A stretch of DNA of 64,000 bases from assembly GCF_042453785.1 (NCBI RefSeq), contig NC_091673.1:4862501-4926500 (forward strand), given 5' to 3'. The notes under the pieces are model-generated. The model was not told where the DNA came from and made no database searches. It was given only the letters and a program-made list of their open reading frames with translations. The DNA is from Malus domestica (lineage: Eukaryota; Streptophyta; Magnoliopsida; Rosales; Rosaceae). Positions 22,746 to 33,484 of this stretch are shown piece by piece. Position numbers and translations under genes: made by a program. Positions within the stretch are counted from its first letter, which is position 1. Every line of letters starts with the position of its first letter.

Positions 22746-23857
22746 TAGTGGGACAAATGCGCTCCTCTACGGTCCCGCTAGGTCCATCAATATTATTTGT
22801 CGCCACATGATTTGGTTTTACCTCCTCATACGGCCCCACAGCTTTGGTTTGCGTACGACTCGTCGGCACTCTCATCGTCTTTCAATTTCTATTATCTTTG
22901 TATTTTTTACGGAACGGTGCGTCGTCGCACTCTCTAAGTAATCAAAAGTAGAAAGTGGATATAATTTTTTTTTTTTTTTGGTGAACGAGATAATATAATT
23001 TGATGTGCAGTGAAGTGAGAGAACAAGCGAATCCAAATGGAACCAATATTTTAACCATGAGCTAGTGGTCCTGGTAAATGACGGATTACGAACTTTCTTT
23101 AAAATTAAAAACTAAAGGTTTTAGGTTTGAAATCTACTGTTGATGTGAAAGCTATAAACTTATAGCCAAGGAAAAATTGAAACATCCTTGTGAATCTTTT
23201 AGACCTTCAAAAAGAATGAATAACCGTGGTTTAATACTAATGGTTCGCTTTTATTTAAAAAAGAAAAAGGAACCAATATTTTTACTATTAAGTCGCAACG
23301 TTCAATTTAACTTTGGTCGGTTACGTACAAATGTACCCTGTGCATCCTACAAAAATCTTTTGAAGTGCGCAGTGCGCAGAGCATGGCTCACGTTAGCAGC
23401 TCCCGAGAACACACAGCGTTTTAACTTTTCCCACTGTGGACCTACTTTATTAATAAGCTAAGGGTGAAAAATTAAGGAAATTTGTGTTCCTCAAAGGTCA
23501 AATTTACCCATTCAGCTTGGTTTAGTCCTACTGTGTGAAAGTTTAAAATGCAAGGACAAAATGGGTACTTCAACAAACGAACACAATAACAAATACAGGT
23601 GTTAAAATAATTTCTTGAAATTTTGATTTCATTTTCCTTCTACAAGTTAAATCTCCTAATAAGTGGCAGAGGACGGTTTGATATTTTTACACAAGAAGAG
23701 GGACCAAAATGAAAATTAAAAATTCTCTCCATTTTCTCTGTATTGTCCCTCATTTAACTCCTTTTAAACATCATTTTTTTCCTCCAGAGTCCCCTAACAT
23801 ATACTTCCTTTCCATTTTTACCCCTCCACCTGTCCAACCCATACCCTAATCAATGTA
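22746..23857. other. Intergenic, 3' side of the 193-residue gene
   Basis: Mostly AT-rich, with a T-run at about 22967-22979. The open frame at 23177-23461 has no recognisable motif. The last 100-300 bp before 23858 probably include the 3' UTR of the minus-strand gene. Confidence 0.5.
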
Positions 23858-24439
23858 CTACATGAACAGTTCAGATTGCATCAAGGTATAGTAGTTGGCA
23901 GCTTCGTCCTCTAGCTCCCACAACCCATCACCAAAAGTAAACCCATCCAGACCATTGAATTTAAACCCGTTACCCGCCTCGTCATCGAACCCGTCAGCCT
24001 CCCTCTGCGGAATCCCGAGCTCGTCATCGGAAGCTTCTAAAAGACGTCGCAAAACCCTCTCGCTCTCATCCTCCTTCAAAAAGCATGCATTAGAAGAAGT
24101 AGGAGTGGAAGAGCCAGAGGACGAGGCATAGCCTTCGAGAGCCGACTCAGCAGCTAGGGTTTCGGAGCCGTGGAATGTGTTGAGAGGCTCAGAGGAGATT
24201 TCTTGCTGCAGGGATGTGATTAGAGAGGACAAGTCCTCCGAAGTTTCAACTTCTTCTTCGTCGAGGACAGAGAGTATGTCGGTGTAGGGCTTCTGACGCT
24301 TGAGATCAACGGAATCCTCATCTAGGGTTAGTGTTTCGTCCCTTTGGCGTTTAGACGTAGCTTGACGAACACTGTCGTCAACGGGGGTTAGGGTTTCATC
24401 CCTCTGCTGTTTAGCCGGAGTATGATCGGCAATAGCCAT
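23858..24439 (-). CDS. Acidic plant protein of unknown function, probably nuclear
   Basis: This intronless gene of 193 residues starts at an ATG with a good upstream TATA. The N-terminus holds two near-repeats (QQRDETLTPVDDSV and KRQRDETLTLDEDSVD), so it has an internal duplication. Basic clusters (SKRQR, LKRQK) could be a nuclear localisation signal. Then come YTDILSVLDEEEVETSEDLS, a Ser-rich stretch, VLRRLLEASDDELGIP and a C-terminal block ending LWELEDEAANYYTLMQSELF plus Met. The C-terminal block looks like the conserved family signature. I cannot name the family with confidence: candidates are the small At1g26920/At1g69760-type proteins (suggested by gene order) or the ABA-induced transcription repressor (AITR) family. 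No enzyme motif is present. The codon bias and absence of stops support a real gene. Confidence 0.85.
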   Translation of the reverse strand: MAIADHTPAKQQRDETLTPVDDSVRQATSKRQRDETLTLDEDSVDLKRQKPYTDILSVLDEEEVETSEDLSSLITSLQQEISSEPLNTFHGSETLAAESALEGYASSSGSSTPTSSNACFLKEDESERVLRRLLEASDDELGIPQREADGFDDEAGNGFKFNGLDGFTFGDGLWELEDEAANYYTLMQSELFM

Positions 24440-24552
24440 TTGTCAAGAGTGGAAGTAGATAGGAAGACAGAGGTAAAGAGGAGATGTAGAGAGAGAGGAA
24501 GTGGCTAAGAGGAAGAAAAGGGTTTGATGAGAGAGAATGGGGGATGTAAAGT

Positions 24553-24561
24553 CTTTATATA
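24553..24561 (-). promoter_or_regulatory. TATA box of the 193-residue gene
   Basis: On the minus strand the sequence reads CTATATAAAGAC about 115-120 bp upstream of the ATG, an excellent plant TATA box. It implies a leader of roughly 85-90 nt, GA/CT-rich, as seen at 24445-24530. Confidence 0.75.
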
Positions 24562-24617
24562 GAGTGAGGGAGAGATGGGGAAAAGTAAAGGGCCGGTCAA
24601 AAGGGCTCTCAAAATAG

Positions 24618-24820
24618 GATTTGGATCCTCTCCTTCGCTCAGCATCCTGAGCTTACTGAGAAAATCATATGGACGGTTGGATTTTGATCTAACGGTTACA
24701 AATAAAAAATTTCTCTAAAATTCTAATAATTGTTGCCGTTTGATCAAAATCTAACTGTCCATATTATTTGCTCAGTAAGCTCAGGATGCTGAGCTAAGGA
24801 GAGGAGAGGATCCAAATTCC
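24618..24820. repeat. MITE, family E (GGATCC-type ends)
   Basis: The ends are GGATTTGGATCCTCTCCTT and its reverse complement at the right side, followed inside by inverted GCATCCTGAGCTTACTGAG. The flanks TCAAAATA and GCAAAATA may be an 8-bp target duplication with one change. Looser relatives lie at 33287, 42518 and 45601. It sits directly upstream of the TATA-containing promoter. Confidence 0.75.
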
Positions 24821-25364
24821 GCAAAATAATCGAAACATGGAGGCTGGGGAATATTTTAATCAATTTTTTTGGTGTTGTGTTAGAGGTAAAAGACGCTTGG
24901 AAACCATGACTTAATTAAAAAAAATATTTTCCTAAAAGAATAGTATTTAATGGAAAAGGTGTTGTACAGAGGGGAGATGTAAATGCATCAGACCGTTTGA
25001 TTGGCTTTTGGCGTTGTCGAGGAAAACGAGCGGTTGGTAATTGCGGAGGAAGATATCTCGAGGCCCAAAAGAAAATGACAAAGGCAGTGAGGCGTGGGTG
25101 AGTGAGAGAGAGAGAGTAATGGTAATGTCAGTGATGAGTCTCTCGTGTGATAAAGCAGAGCTGCAGATTCTTGCTCGAGGCGGATGGTAGGTGGGGTATT
25201 CGGATTTGAAAATATAAAATAAAAGATAAAATAAATAGTATCAGAATTAATTTTTTAATGTAAAAATATAATTTTTTTGTTAAAATAATACCAAAAGTAT
25301 TTTGTTAAAATTATCTTTAATCTACTGGTCCCGAATTTTAAAACAACTAGAAATTTATTTTATT

Positions 25365-25530
25365 TTAAAAAACTACATTAAGTAATAACAGACTGATCTA
25401 AGACTCACAGTAAATTATCAATTATGTAGTTCAAATTCGACTTCAATAATAGTCAAACTTAAGAGTTTTCATTTACAATTAAAAAAATATCATTAAACTG
25501 TAATACTAAATAGCAACTAAAAAAAAGTAA
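25365..25530 (-). mobile_element. Degraded SINE copy, related to 17690
   Basis: The minus strand shows TACAGTTTAATGATATTT and TTGTAAATGAAAACTCTTAAG followed by TTTGACTATTATTGAAG. This parallels the SINE family at 17690, 41342 and 42941 but with many changes. Just before it (25204-25316) is a decayed family C MITE. Confidence 0.35.
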
Positions 25531-25557
25531 TTAAACAAAAGAATTGTTGCTTTACTA

Positions 25558-25751
25558 GTACTAAAATAATTTTGATTTTTAATAATTAAATAATAAATAT
25601 GTTAAGTAGTTGGGTCTACTAGCATTATCCTGGAAATCCTGACATTTTAATCTTGTACTAAAATAATTTTGATTTTTAATAATTAAATAATAAATATGTT
25701 AAGTAGTTGGGTCTACTAGCATTATCCTGGGAATCCTGACATTTTAATCTT
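25558..25751. repeat. 97-bp tandem duplication
   Basis: Two copies, 25558-25654 and 25655-25751, are identical except for CTGGAAATCC against CTGGGAATCC. The unit runs from GTACTAAAATAATTTTG to GACATTTTAATCTT. Such high identity implies a recent duplication. There is no coding potential. Confidence 0.9.
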
Positions 25752-26725
25752 GTATTGTATATTATACGTTTAATTTTTGTTAGATATTATTTATATTTTA
25801 AAATAATTTTTAACCATAAGATTAGAATATGAGAATTCATAAAATTCTCATATTTTGATCCGAAGAGGATTCAAATCCAAATCTCGTAACTTTTTTTTTT
25901 CTTTCGGAAAACTCCAAATCTCGTAACTTTAAGATCGTGTTAGAGAAAAGAAATTAGAAAAGTAACATGTATATTACAAAAGATGTAAGAGAGATTGTCG
26001 TATTCCTCCTTGTCCTTCATCATTTATAAATTCTCCCTGCTTACCTTTTAGGATAATCCTAAGTCTAACTTCAATGGTGGGCTAAAAGTCAAATTGCCTT
26101 CTAAAATTTCCTCCCAAATCCAATCCAACCCAAGGGGAAAACTTAGACTAAATGTTAAATGTTAAACCAAGGCCAGATTCCCCCAAAATTTAGCTCAGAA
26201 ATTGGAATTAAAATTTTTTTAGATTAAAATGTTCATAAAATTAATTTACGATAGTCTACATATTTATTTAAAAAAAATTAATTTAACAAAAAAAAACCTA
26301 AGTTCATTCTTTAATAATTCCAGGCTAAAATTTTAGACTATAACGGTTGGAGCTGAAAAACTATTTTTAGGCTAAAAGTTAAATTTTCTAAACTAAAATA
26401 TTTGGCTTTTAGCCTAACTATTAGAGATAATCTAAAGAGGTTAGATTTGTAAATAAAATTTACAAATTAAATAATATATCATTAATACAAATAAACATAT
26501 TTATTAATATTTAAATAATAAAATAAATACTAGACTCATCCCAGAGCCCTACGTCCCCACCCCACCTTATATTACCACCCCTTAAAAAAGCTAAAAAAAT
26601 TAAAAAGACTCTTTCTACACCCACCTATATTCCTAAGATGTCCTTTACATATTCTACTATTTTGCAAGCCTCATTTTCAACGAAAGTGCAGAAACCATCC
26701 TATTTCAAGTACACATTTTTTTAAG

Positions 26726-26865
26726 GGATGAGTTATCCACACATCTCTTTTTACTTCTCACACATATCTAATTTATGTTCGTTGATATTCTTCAATTCAT
26801 TCAATCCGACGGTTGAAAACTAAAAAAATGTAGAAGAAGTAAAAAGGATGTGTGAATATCACATC
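26726..26865. repeat. MITE, family A
   Basis: GGATGAGTTATCCACACATC at the left pairs with the right end, which reads GATGTGTGAATATCACATC. The ACTTCTCACACAT arm matches the copy at position 1. It directly abuts the PPR relic at 26870. Confidence 0.75.
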
Positions 26866-26869
26866 TTTT

Positions 26870-27054
26870 TTAGCTACCATTTGCTGGAACACGTATCCAG
26901 TGCTATCCAAATAACCAGTTTTCCTATGAAGATCCACCAACGCAGTCCCCAAAAACGCATTCAATTCAATCTCCTTCCAAATAACATGCCTATGGATTTG
27001 CTTTCTCCAATAAATAGATCCCAACCCATCCAAATTAGCACAGGAAGAAAGCAC
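26870..27054 (-). pseudogene. PPR gene fragment
   Basis: The minus strand encodes about 62 residues of PPR sequence: LSSCANLDGLGSIYW, KQIHRHVIWKEIELNAFLGT, ALVDLHRKTGYLDS and VFQQMVAKK. This matches the typical L/S PPR run 'SSCANLDAL..GKQVH..VIRNEIE..AFVGTALIDLYGK'. There is no complete gene around it: upstream (27060-27380) is low-complexity, and downstream the frame ends in the family A MITE at 26726-26865. It is a relic, possibly cut by the MITE insertion. Confidence 0.75.
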
Positions 27055-27902
27055 ACACTAACATAAGTAGCTTAATTTGGCTTTCACAAAACAACCCAGA
27101 TGGGGAAAACATTTAGAAAGAAAAAAAAAATCAGATGGGGAAAAAAGAAAAAAGGAGGATAATATTGTGAGGGTTATGGGGATGAAAAGGAGCTGAGAGA
27201 GCAAAGTAAGAACAGTAAAAATCAAAGATTGCACTTTGAACAACTTCTTGTCTTTATTCGTCATTTTGTTAAGAAGTAAACTTGTAAATAAATTTTTTAT
27301 TAAGATATGAGTGGGAAAATAAGACACAACGGTAGAGATATCAGCACTCAATAATAATTTAAACTTCAACTTTCGTGTCATTTAATTTACAAAATTTTGT
27401 ATATGATCTTCCTATCATTCGCCTACCTTTTATATTACTCATTGTTACAATTTTAATTTCTCCTGTTTAACATTTAGCAATACATCCTTTATTAAATTAA
27501 CATCGATCGATGAAATTTAAAAGCTTCTCACGTAATCATAGTGCTAGTGTGATTGCTATTGTTAGAATTCTAGGTGATGATACAATGGATTTTTGTGCAA
27601 ATATAAATTAGATTTAATAAATAAATGAGAAATTATAAGGAAACTGTCTTAAAATGAGATTTTATATAAATTTTCTGTTATATCAGTGTTTAACGTCAAT
27701 TTTCATACTATTATTACAAAATATTATGTTAAAAATATGAGCTGAAATACATTTTAGATAGTCTCATTTTTAAGAGAATTTATTTAACGTTTCTCTAAAT
27801 AAATTATTCGTAAAGGTTTCAACTGTTGCATGCTTATATTTTGACACGTAAAGCATCGCTCAAGCCTGAATACACAACTGCATCTTTTAAGGTCCAATAA
27901 GA

Positions 27903-28125
27903 GGGACTTGGATTGTCTGCCCTCTTAGTTATGGTGTCATTTCATGCCCTTCTATTTTGTGCGGTCACGGTTAAACCACGTTAATATTTTATATTAATTT
28001 TTTAATAAGATAATAAGACAAAAAATAATAAAAATATAAAATATTGACATGGCTTAACCGTGACCGCACAAAATAGGAGAGCATGAAAGGACACCTCAAC
28101 TAGGAGGGCAGACAATCCAAGTCCC
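27903..28125. repeat. MITE, family B, best-preserved copy (223 bp)
   Basis: The terminal inverted repeat is perfect over 22 bp, starting GGGACTTGGATTGTCTGCCC. Inner inverted blocks (GTGCGGTCACGGTTAA) pair with GTTAACCGTGACCGCAC-like sequence. The 7-bp direct repeat AATAAGA flanks it at 27896-27902 and 28126-28132. This is the reference copy for the family in this window. Confidence 0.85.
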
Positions 28126-28132
28126 AATAAGA

Positions 28133-30987
28133 GATGGACATCGACGGTGGATCTAATGAAAGATATTTTTATCACGTAAGTCAAACTTGTAAGCAGAGGG
28201 CATACGGATGCGACGTGTTTGATGGAAGCAAAGCGTAACCTAATTAACTGCTTATTTAATATTTCTAGGGTTTTTGGTATCTTGCGACCGACGTAGCTAA
28301 TTGTTCAAGTTGTGGAACAGTTGATTTCTGGCCAAACACACCACATAAGATAAAGATAAGATTGGAACGATGATGTTTCAATATTACAATTTTATTATTT
28401 TATTTTTCGTTTTTGGACTGTCTCTGTCCCGATAGCATTTTTCCAACGTCCAACTAGAAAATGTAAACCCCAGTCCGGCCGGCAACACAAAGTGAATTTA
28501 ATTAAAGCAAGATTGTTCCTGGGTGGTATGTGGTGTTAGACTTTGGACTTTAAGACTTCAGAGAGAGAGAATACAATTTCTCTTTTTCGAACTTTCTTGG
28601 AAGATAAGATAGACAAGGCTGATGATTTGTCAACAAAGACTAAAGTTTTGGTGGATTTACCAAAGGGTAGTGCTTTCACGCACTTCTTTTTAATTTTTTG
28701 TGTATTGATTTTCTTCAATTCATATGTAAAAACAATACTTGTTTACTTGAAGATAAAAATGAACTCCTACTCGAAACTCTTAGTATTTTAAACATAGAGT
28801 TTTGTACTTATAATCAGAATCGTTTATATTATGAATCACACTATAAAGATCATCTCTGTAAAAAATAAATTAAAACTAAGGTATTTTAAGCAATCTATTG
28901 TAGCAAATACATAGACAGTTCGTAATGTTTTTACCAATACCGTTATTTTGTTTTTAAACAGTTTGATGACTAAATGATCTTAATTTTAATTGATTTTTTA
29001 CATATGTGATATTTATAGGGTAATTTATAATATGAACGGTTCTTATTATAAACACGAAATTCTATAAATTGGCAACAAACAATTTTGAAAATTTTTAAGT
29101 AGAAATTCCTACTTATTTTTTAGTAGCCAAGTATTGTTCTTCATTCAATGCAACAACAAAATCAGTCGTGAAATTAGTATTTAAGAGTTTGAAAAAAAAA
29201 TTCTCATACTTTTTTGTTCTAATATGTAAAAAGTTGGGGATTGCTATTGACACTTCGAAACAAATCATTCCACACTTTCAATATTGCTTTTTTAAAATGA
29301 TAATGTTCATTGAGTAAAAAAAAAATTTTAAAAAGCAAAAAGTAGAAAGAAAAACAGAAACCCTGCCTCTCTAGGGGTCCTTTTCCTTTACCTGATTCAA
29401 TTGTCAAGGGTGCCATGTTCAAAGTGGTTCACTTATTAAGATTAATTAAAAAAAAATAACTTTGATTACTTTCCCCCTTTTTTTTTTAATTTAGGCCGGC
29501 GGTATTGATGAAGTTGCTCATGAATTCCGGTCAAGACGACAAAAAGCCTAACACCCACGCCAGCTTCCCCAAGTTTTTATAATTAATCTACGTGATTAAA
29601 CTTATTTGATTATCTTATCTTATCTATTAATTTAAACATTCAGTTTGCGTAACTAGGTTAAAGAAGTACTACTAGATAAACTAATTTTTCAGACTAAATT
29701 TACAAATCATATGATGTGTCATTCATAATAAATATTTAATCATCAACAATCAAGTCATATGATTTATAAAGTATCTTGTTTGCATCTTAAACTGCTCGTA
29801 TGCAAAGCGAATAGAGTATTTCATTATTAATTAAATAAATTATTTATTTGATTGGTTAAGTAACCAAGAAGGTTCATGTTGAACAGTTCATGTTTCGTGC
29901 CTGACCGAAATTAATTAGTTAAAGTAACCCCAAATATAGGGCAATCGGATCTTAATCACGCGGACTGTTGCTTTAAATTAATCTCTCATAGAACGACTAA
30001 CCCTGAATAATTTTATTTTGTTTTGTGCATCATGACCAGTTTGTCGATCAAGAATTAAACTCCTGGCACTGTCATATATATTAATTTATTATATTAGTAT
30101 TAGGGTTTGGTGTTAAACTTAATTATTGAAGTGAAATAATTAGGTTTTGCAAAAGGCATCCCAACCCAAGCAACAATCAGGATTAAGAAATGGGGACACA
30201 CTTGTTCTGTCTAAATCACTTTGTCTGGATTATGCTGGATCGTCCCGCTACATTTTTCTATTCATTTTCTAACTAATACAACCTCAACTAATATCGTTTA
30301 ATTATTCCAAATAAATTTGATATGTGTGAATCATTATTTATCTTATGAATTGATCAAGAAAATGGAGGATGCGTTAGAATCTAAACTTGCCATGCGTGGA
30401 TAAACAAGTTATTATGACTTAACCTACAAGCCTATCACCAATTAAAAATATAAATTTCATAATTAAATACTCGTATTTTGTTTGAAGTCGACCCTCTTCT
30501 CGTAGTTTAAGTATCAACTTAGGATGGAGTGATAATTCAGGATTAGGACAATTAAGTTTGAGACTCAGGCTATCTCAATGTTCATGAAAACGTAAAGCTG
30601 ATTGGGTAAGTACTAATGAGTAGTTCTGCAAACAATTAAAAGTAAAATCATTTGATATAAGTTATGTTTATTTCGTAAAGTTCTAGATATGCGATTTTTT
30701 CATATTGTTTCAATAAAATCTCATGGGTTGAAAGGAAGAATCACAAGTGTAGAAGTTAAGCTCTACCATTGAGTAGTTACGCAGGAAGGTTTTCCTTACC
30801 AAAACGTATGAGATTCCAACTTCTCACTTTGATTGTAACATGTATTCTATGCACTGTTCTAGAATTCCTCTCCTAGCGCTGCTTAGGTCTCCGTTTAGGT
30901 CCTGTGTCAGGTTCGATCTAGTCGCTTAAGCGCTAAACACCCAATCCTCACTCAACCAATGCTTAAGCGTTTTTAAGAGTTGATTTT
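28133..30987. other. Gene-poor AT-rich region
   Basis: No convincing gene. There are short open frames without motifs and poly-A/T runs (29178-29190, 29319-29327, 29479-29488). Around 30870-30975 CTTAAGCGCT-type sequence resembles the hAT-like element at 20528. Confidence 0.5.
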
Positions 30988-31230
30988 TTATGCTTGTACG
31001 ATTTTCTCCTCGTTCCAACTTGCCATTGACCAGACAGAAGGCATGGATATGGATGTTACGATAGATCGAGGACATCCAGAATTGTGAAAGACGGAAAGGT
31101 GAGCATACGAACGTGCTACATCTGGCCAAGAAGTAAGAAGTGCATGTGGGTTGTGGAGGTCATCTGAGTCATCAGACAGTGCACTGCACGTGGTTCGTAT
31201 ACCTAATCTCAACAAGAAGTGCTGCTCCAT
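30988..31230 (-). pseudogene. Gene-like fragment between two repeats, family unknown
   Basis: The minus strand holds an 80-residue frame with protein-like composition: LLTSWPDVARSYAHLSVFHN followed by SGCPRSIVTSISMPSVWSM. Base composition is near 50% GC, unlike its surroundings. It lies between a hAT-like remnant (about 30870-30975) and a family B MITE (31290). I recognise no family. It may be a captured or decayed exon. Confidence 0.35.
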
Positions 31231-31289
31231 GACAGTGATGACACAATCCTCGGAACATGGATCTTCCCTTCCTTCCGTTCCCTTGATTG

Positions 31290-31500
31290 GACAAGGATTG
31301 TATGCCCTTCTGTTTTTTCCATGCCTTTCGATGCTCTTCTGTTTGCATGGTCACAGTTAATCCACGTTAATATTTTATATTACTATTCATTTTGTCTTAT
31401 TATCTTTATAAAAAAATAATATAAAATGTTAACGTGACTTAACCGTGACCACACAAAATAGGAGGGCATGAAAAAAGGGAGGACAGACAATAATTGGCCC
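31290..31500. repeat. MITE, family B
   Basis: The left end GGACAAGGATTGTATGCCC and right end GGGAGGACAGACAATAATTGGCC are degraded forms of the 27903 ends. The inner TGGTCACAGTTAATCCACG block pairs with CGTGACTTAACCGTGACCA. Confidence 0.75.
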
Positions 31501-31512
31501 CCTTAATTATAT

Positions 31513-31656
31513 GGGAGTTTTATCAAAACAATCACAGTACTGTTTACTTTTAATGAAAAACCACAATTATACATTTTTTCTGGTACTATTTAATATACCT
31601 TTAAAAATGATTTTTCATTAAAGGAGAAGTTTTTTTAGACTTTTCGTTAGTTTTCT
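31513..31656. repeat. MITE, family C, 144 bp
   Basis: It starts GGGAGTTTTATCAAAAC and ends CGTTAGTTTTCTT. The 10-bp direct repeat TTAATTATAT at 31503-31512 and 31657-31666 is a perfect target duplication. It lies only 12 bp beyond the family B element. Confidence 0.8.
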
Positions 31657-31669
31657 TTAATTATATCTC

Positions 31670-32913
31670 TAAATGAATAGTATAAACCATGTAATTAAAT
31701 AAAGAAAATAATTATCGCACGTCCCTGCTTATTCTTAATTATTTATTTATCTTTTTGATTGTTTAATATTTAGATAAATAAAAATTAAAGGTAATATTAG
31801 AGAGATTAAATTATAAACTAAATTTTATAAATCAAATAACATAGAAGTTGATAATTAAATTATTATTTAAAGTATTGATTAGTTTGTTAATTTAGTCTGC
31901 ATAAAGGTATGCAAGAAAGACAATTGTTAATCCCCTACTCTTCAGTGGAGGGTGCAAAAATCAAGTCCCTTTGACAGGCCAGATTTGAACAAACTTGAAA
32001 CTTAATGAGCTACTACTCAATATTGAGCTCACTATAAATACAACTTTTGAGATTTTGGCTAATTAAATGGCAATCGGGTGCAACTAGACTAGCTGATTAT
32101 GTGCAATAAAATAAAATTTGATTGAGTTGAGGTAGTAGTGATGAGTCGTAAGTCGTGCATGAAAATTTTGTTGCAAGTTTCCATAATGTGTGCGCCTCAA
32201 CCGCTTGGCAGATGGACCATATTTTCCTTTGGTTTTCTAAGTGTTTATGTCATCATGTTGTTTGGTTGCATGGGCTTCCCTTCCTTTATGGTCGAGGGTT
32301 CAATTATGCCGTCACTCTTTGTGGGGTTTGATGCATGCCTCAGTTTTGGTACATATACAGAGTACTATACTTTCTGTGTCAATCATGCACCTGATGTCCC
32401 CGTATTTTTGTAGCTAATTCAAATTTTTATTTTTAAACTTGGAAATTGACACACTAAATTAAATAATTGGGTATCTTGCATGTAGAAGGATGTGGAAATG
32501 TCAATTATGTTACGATCCTACTCGAAATTCAACTACAAAATAATTGGGATTCCGGTACAAGTTTGCCAGCCACAGAAATGGAGGTATTCAATTTCTTACC
32601 TAAATATTCAGAGAAAATAATAGTTCCTGAAGCAGAACATACAGTTTAGCATCAACCGGTGGGGAAATCCTTGGTGGACTCGATTGTTGGGCCATTTCGA
32701 GTCAAGGATTGTATGCCACTTACAGCTCGAATTTGTGCAAAATTTATCTCCAGTTAAGAACAAAAATAAATCTGCTAAAATGAATCAGGTTTGTTTTGTT
32801 GTTGAGTTGATAAGTCACCATAGATCGAGTAAGATTAAACATAAACATTAAAATGGTGTTTGTATTTGATCGAGCGTGCAACTTCTACTTCAACCGTCAT
32901 CATTTTAAATTAA
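31670..32913. other. Intergenic, no gene seen
   Basis: AT-rich. Open frames at 32138-32413 and 32467-32649 have no recognisable motif, no neighbouring exons and no promoter features, so I do not call them genes. Confidence 0.5.
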
Positions 32914-33066
32914 GGAAAACTAATGAAAAATGTTTGAAAATTTTGAGTTTTAACGATAAGGACAAAATAAAGGGTAAAATGAATAGTACCAAGATTAACT
33001 TTTTATTGTAAAAATGTAATTTTTTATTAAAATAAACCATACCAAGAACTTTTCGTTAAAGTACTT
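32914..33066. repeat. MITE, family C, 153 bp
   Basis: It starts GGAAAACTAATGAAAAATG and ends TTCGTTAAAGTACTT. The 10-bp direct repeat TTTAAATTAA at 32904-32913 and 33067-33076 is its target duplication. It is close in sequence to the nested copy at 2453. Confidence 0.8.
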
Positions 33067-33286
33067 TTTAAATTAATCTGCATAATAATTCTTCCTCTTT
33101 AGTCGCTAAATAAGATGGAAATAATGATGATCAAGTGAATTGACCAAAATTAAACAATTAAATGGAAATAATGGTGTTTAAGATGAAATCTTCCTCCAAA
33201 ATATCGTAACCAATCATAAGAAGATTATTAGAGCTGCAGACATACTCAACGTGCCGCATTCTTAGCTTAAGATGCCTCAAAACAAA

Positions 33287-33484
33287 GGATCAAGATCCTC
33301 TCCTTATCCTTAAAAAATGAGGCTGCTGAGCAGACAATAATGATCGTTTAAATTTGATCTAATGATTACAATTATTATAATTTTTAGAAGGTCTCCTGTT
33401 TTTAACCGTTGAATCAAATTTTTACGGTCACGATTGCCTGCTCAGTAACCTCAGTTTTTAAGGGTCAGGAGAGGATCGTGATCC
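33287..33484. repeat. MITE, family E
   Basis: GGATCAAGATCCTCTCCTTA at the left pairs with CAGGAGAGGATCGTGATCC at the right; inner GAGGCTGCTGAGCAG pairs with CTGCTCAGTAACCTC. It is similar in plan to the copy at 24618. Confidence 0.7.

Noticed and set aside
27058..27381. 107-residue minus-strand frame
   Set aside because: Low-complexity Leu/Phe/Ser-rich product of AT-rich DNA, no motif.
32138..32413. 91-residue hydrophobic frame
   Set aside because: No recognisable family, no promoter or neighbouring exon; likely chance.
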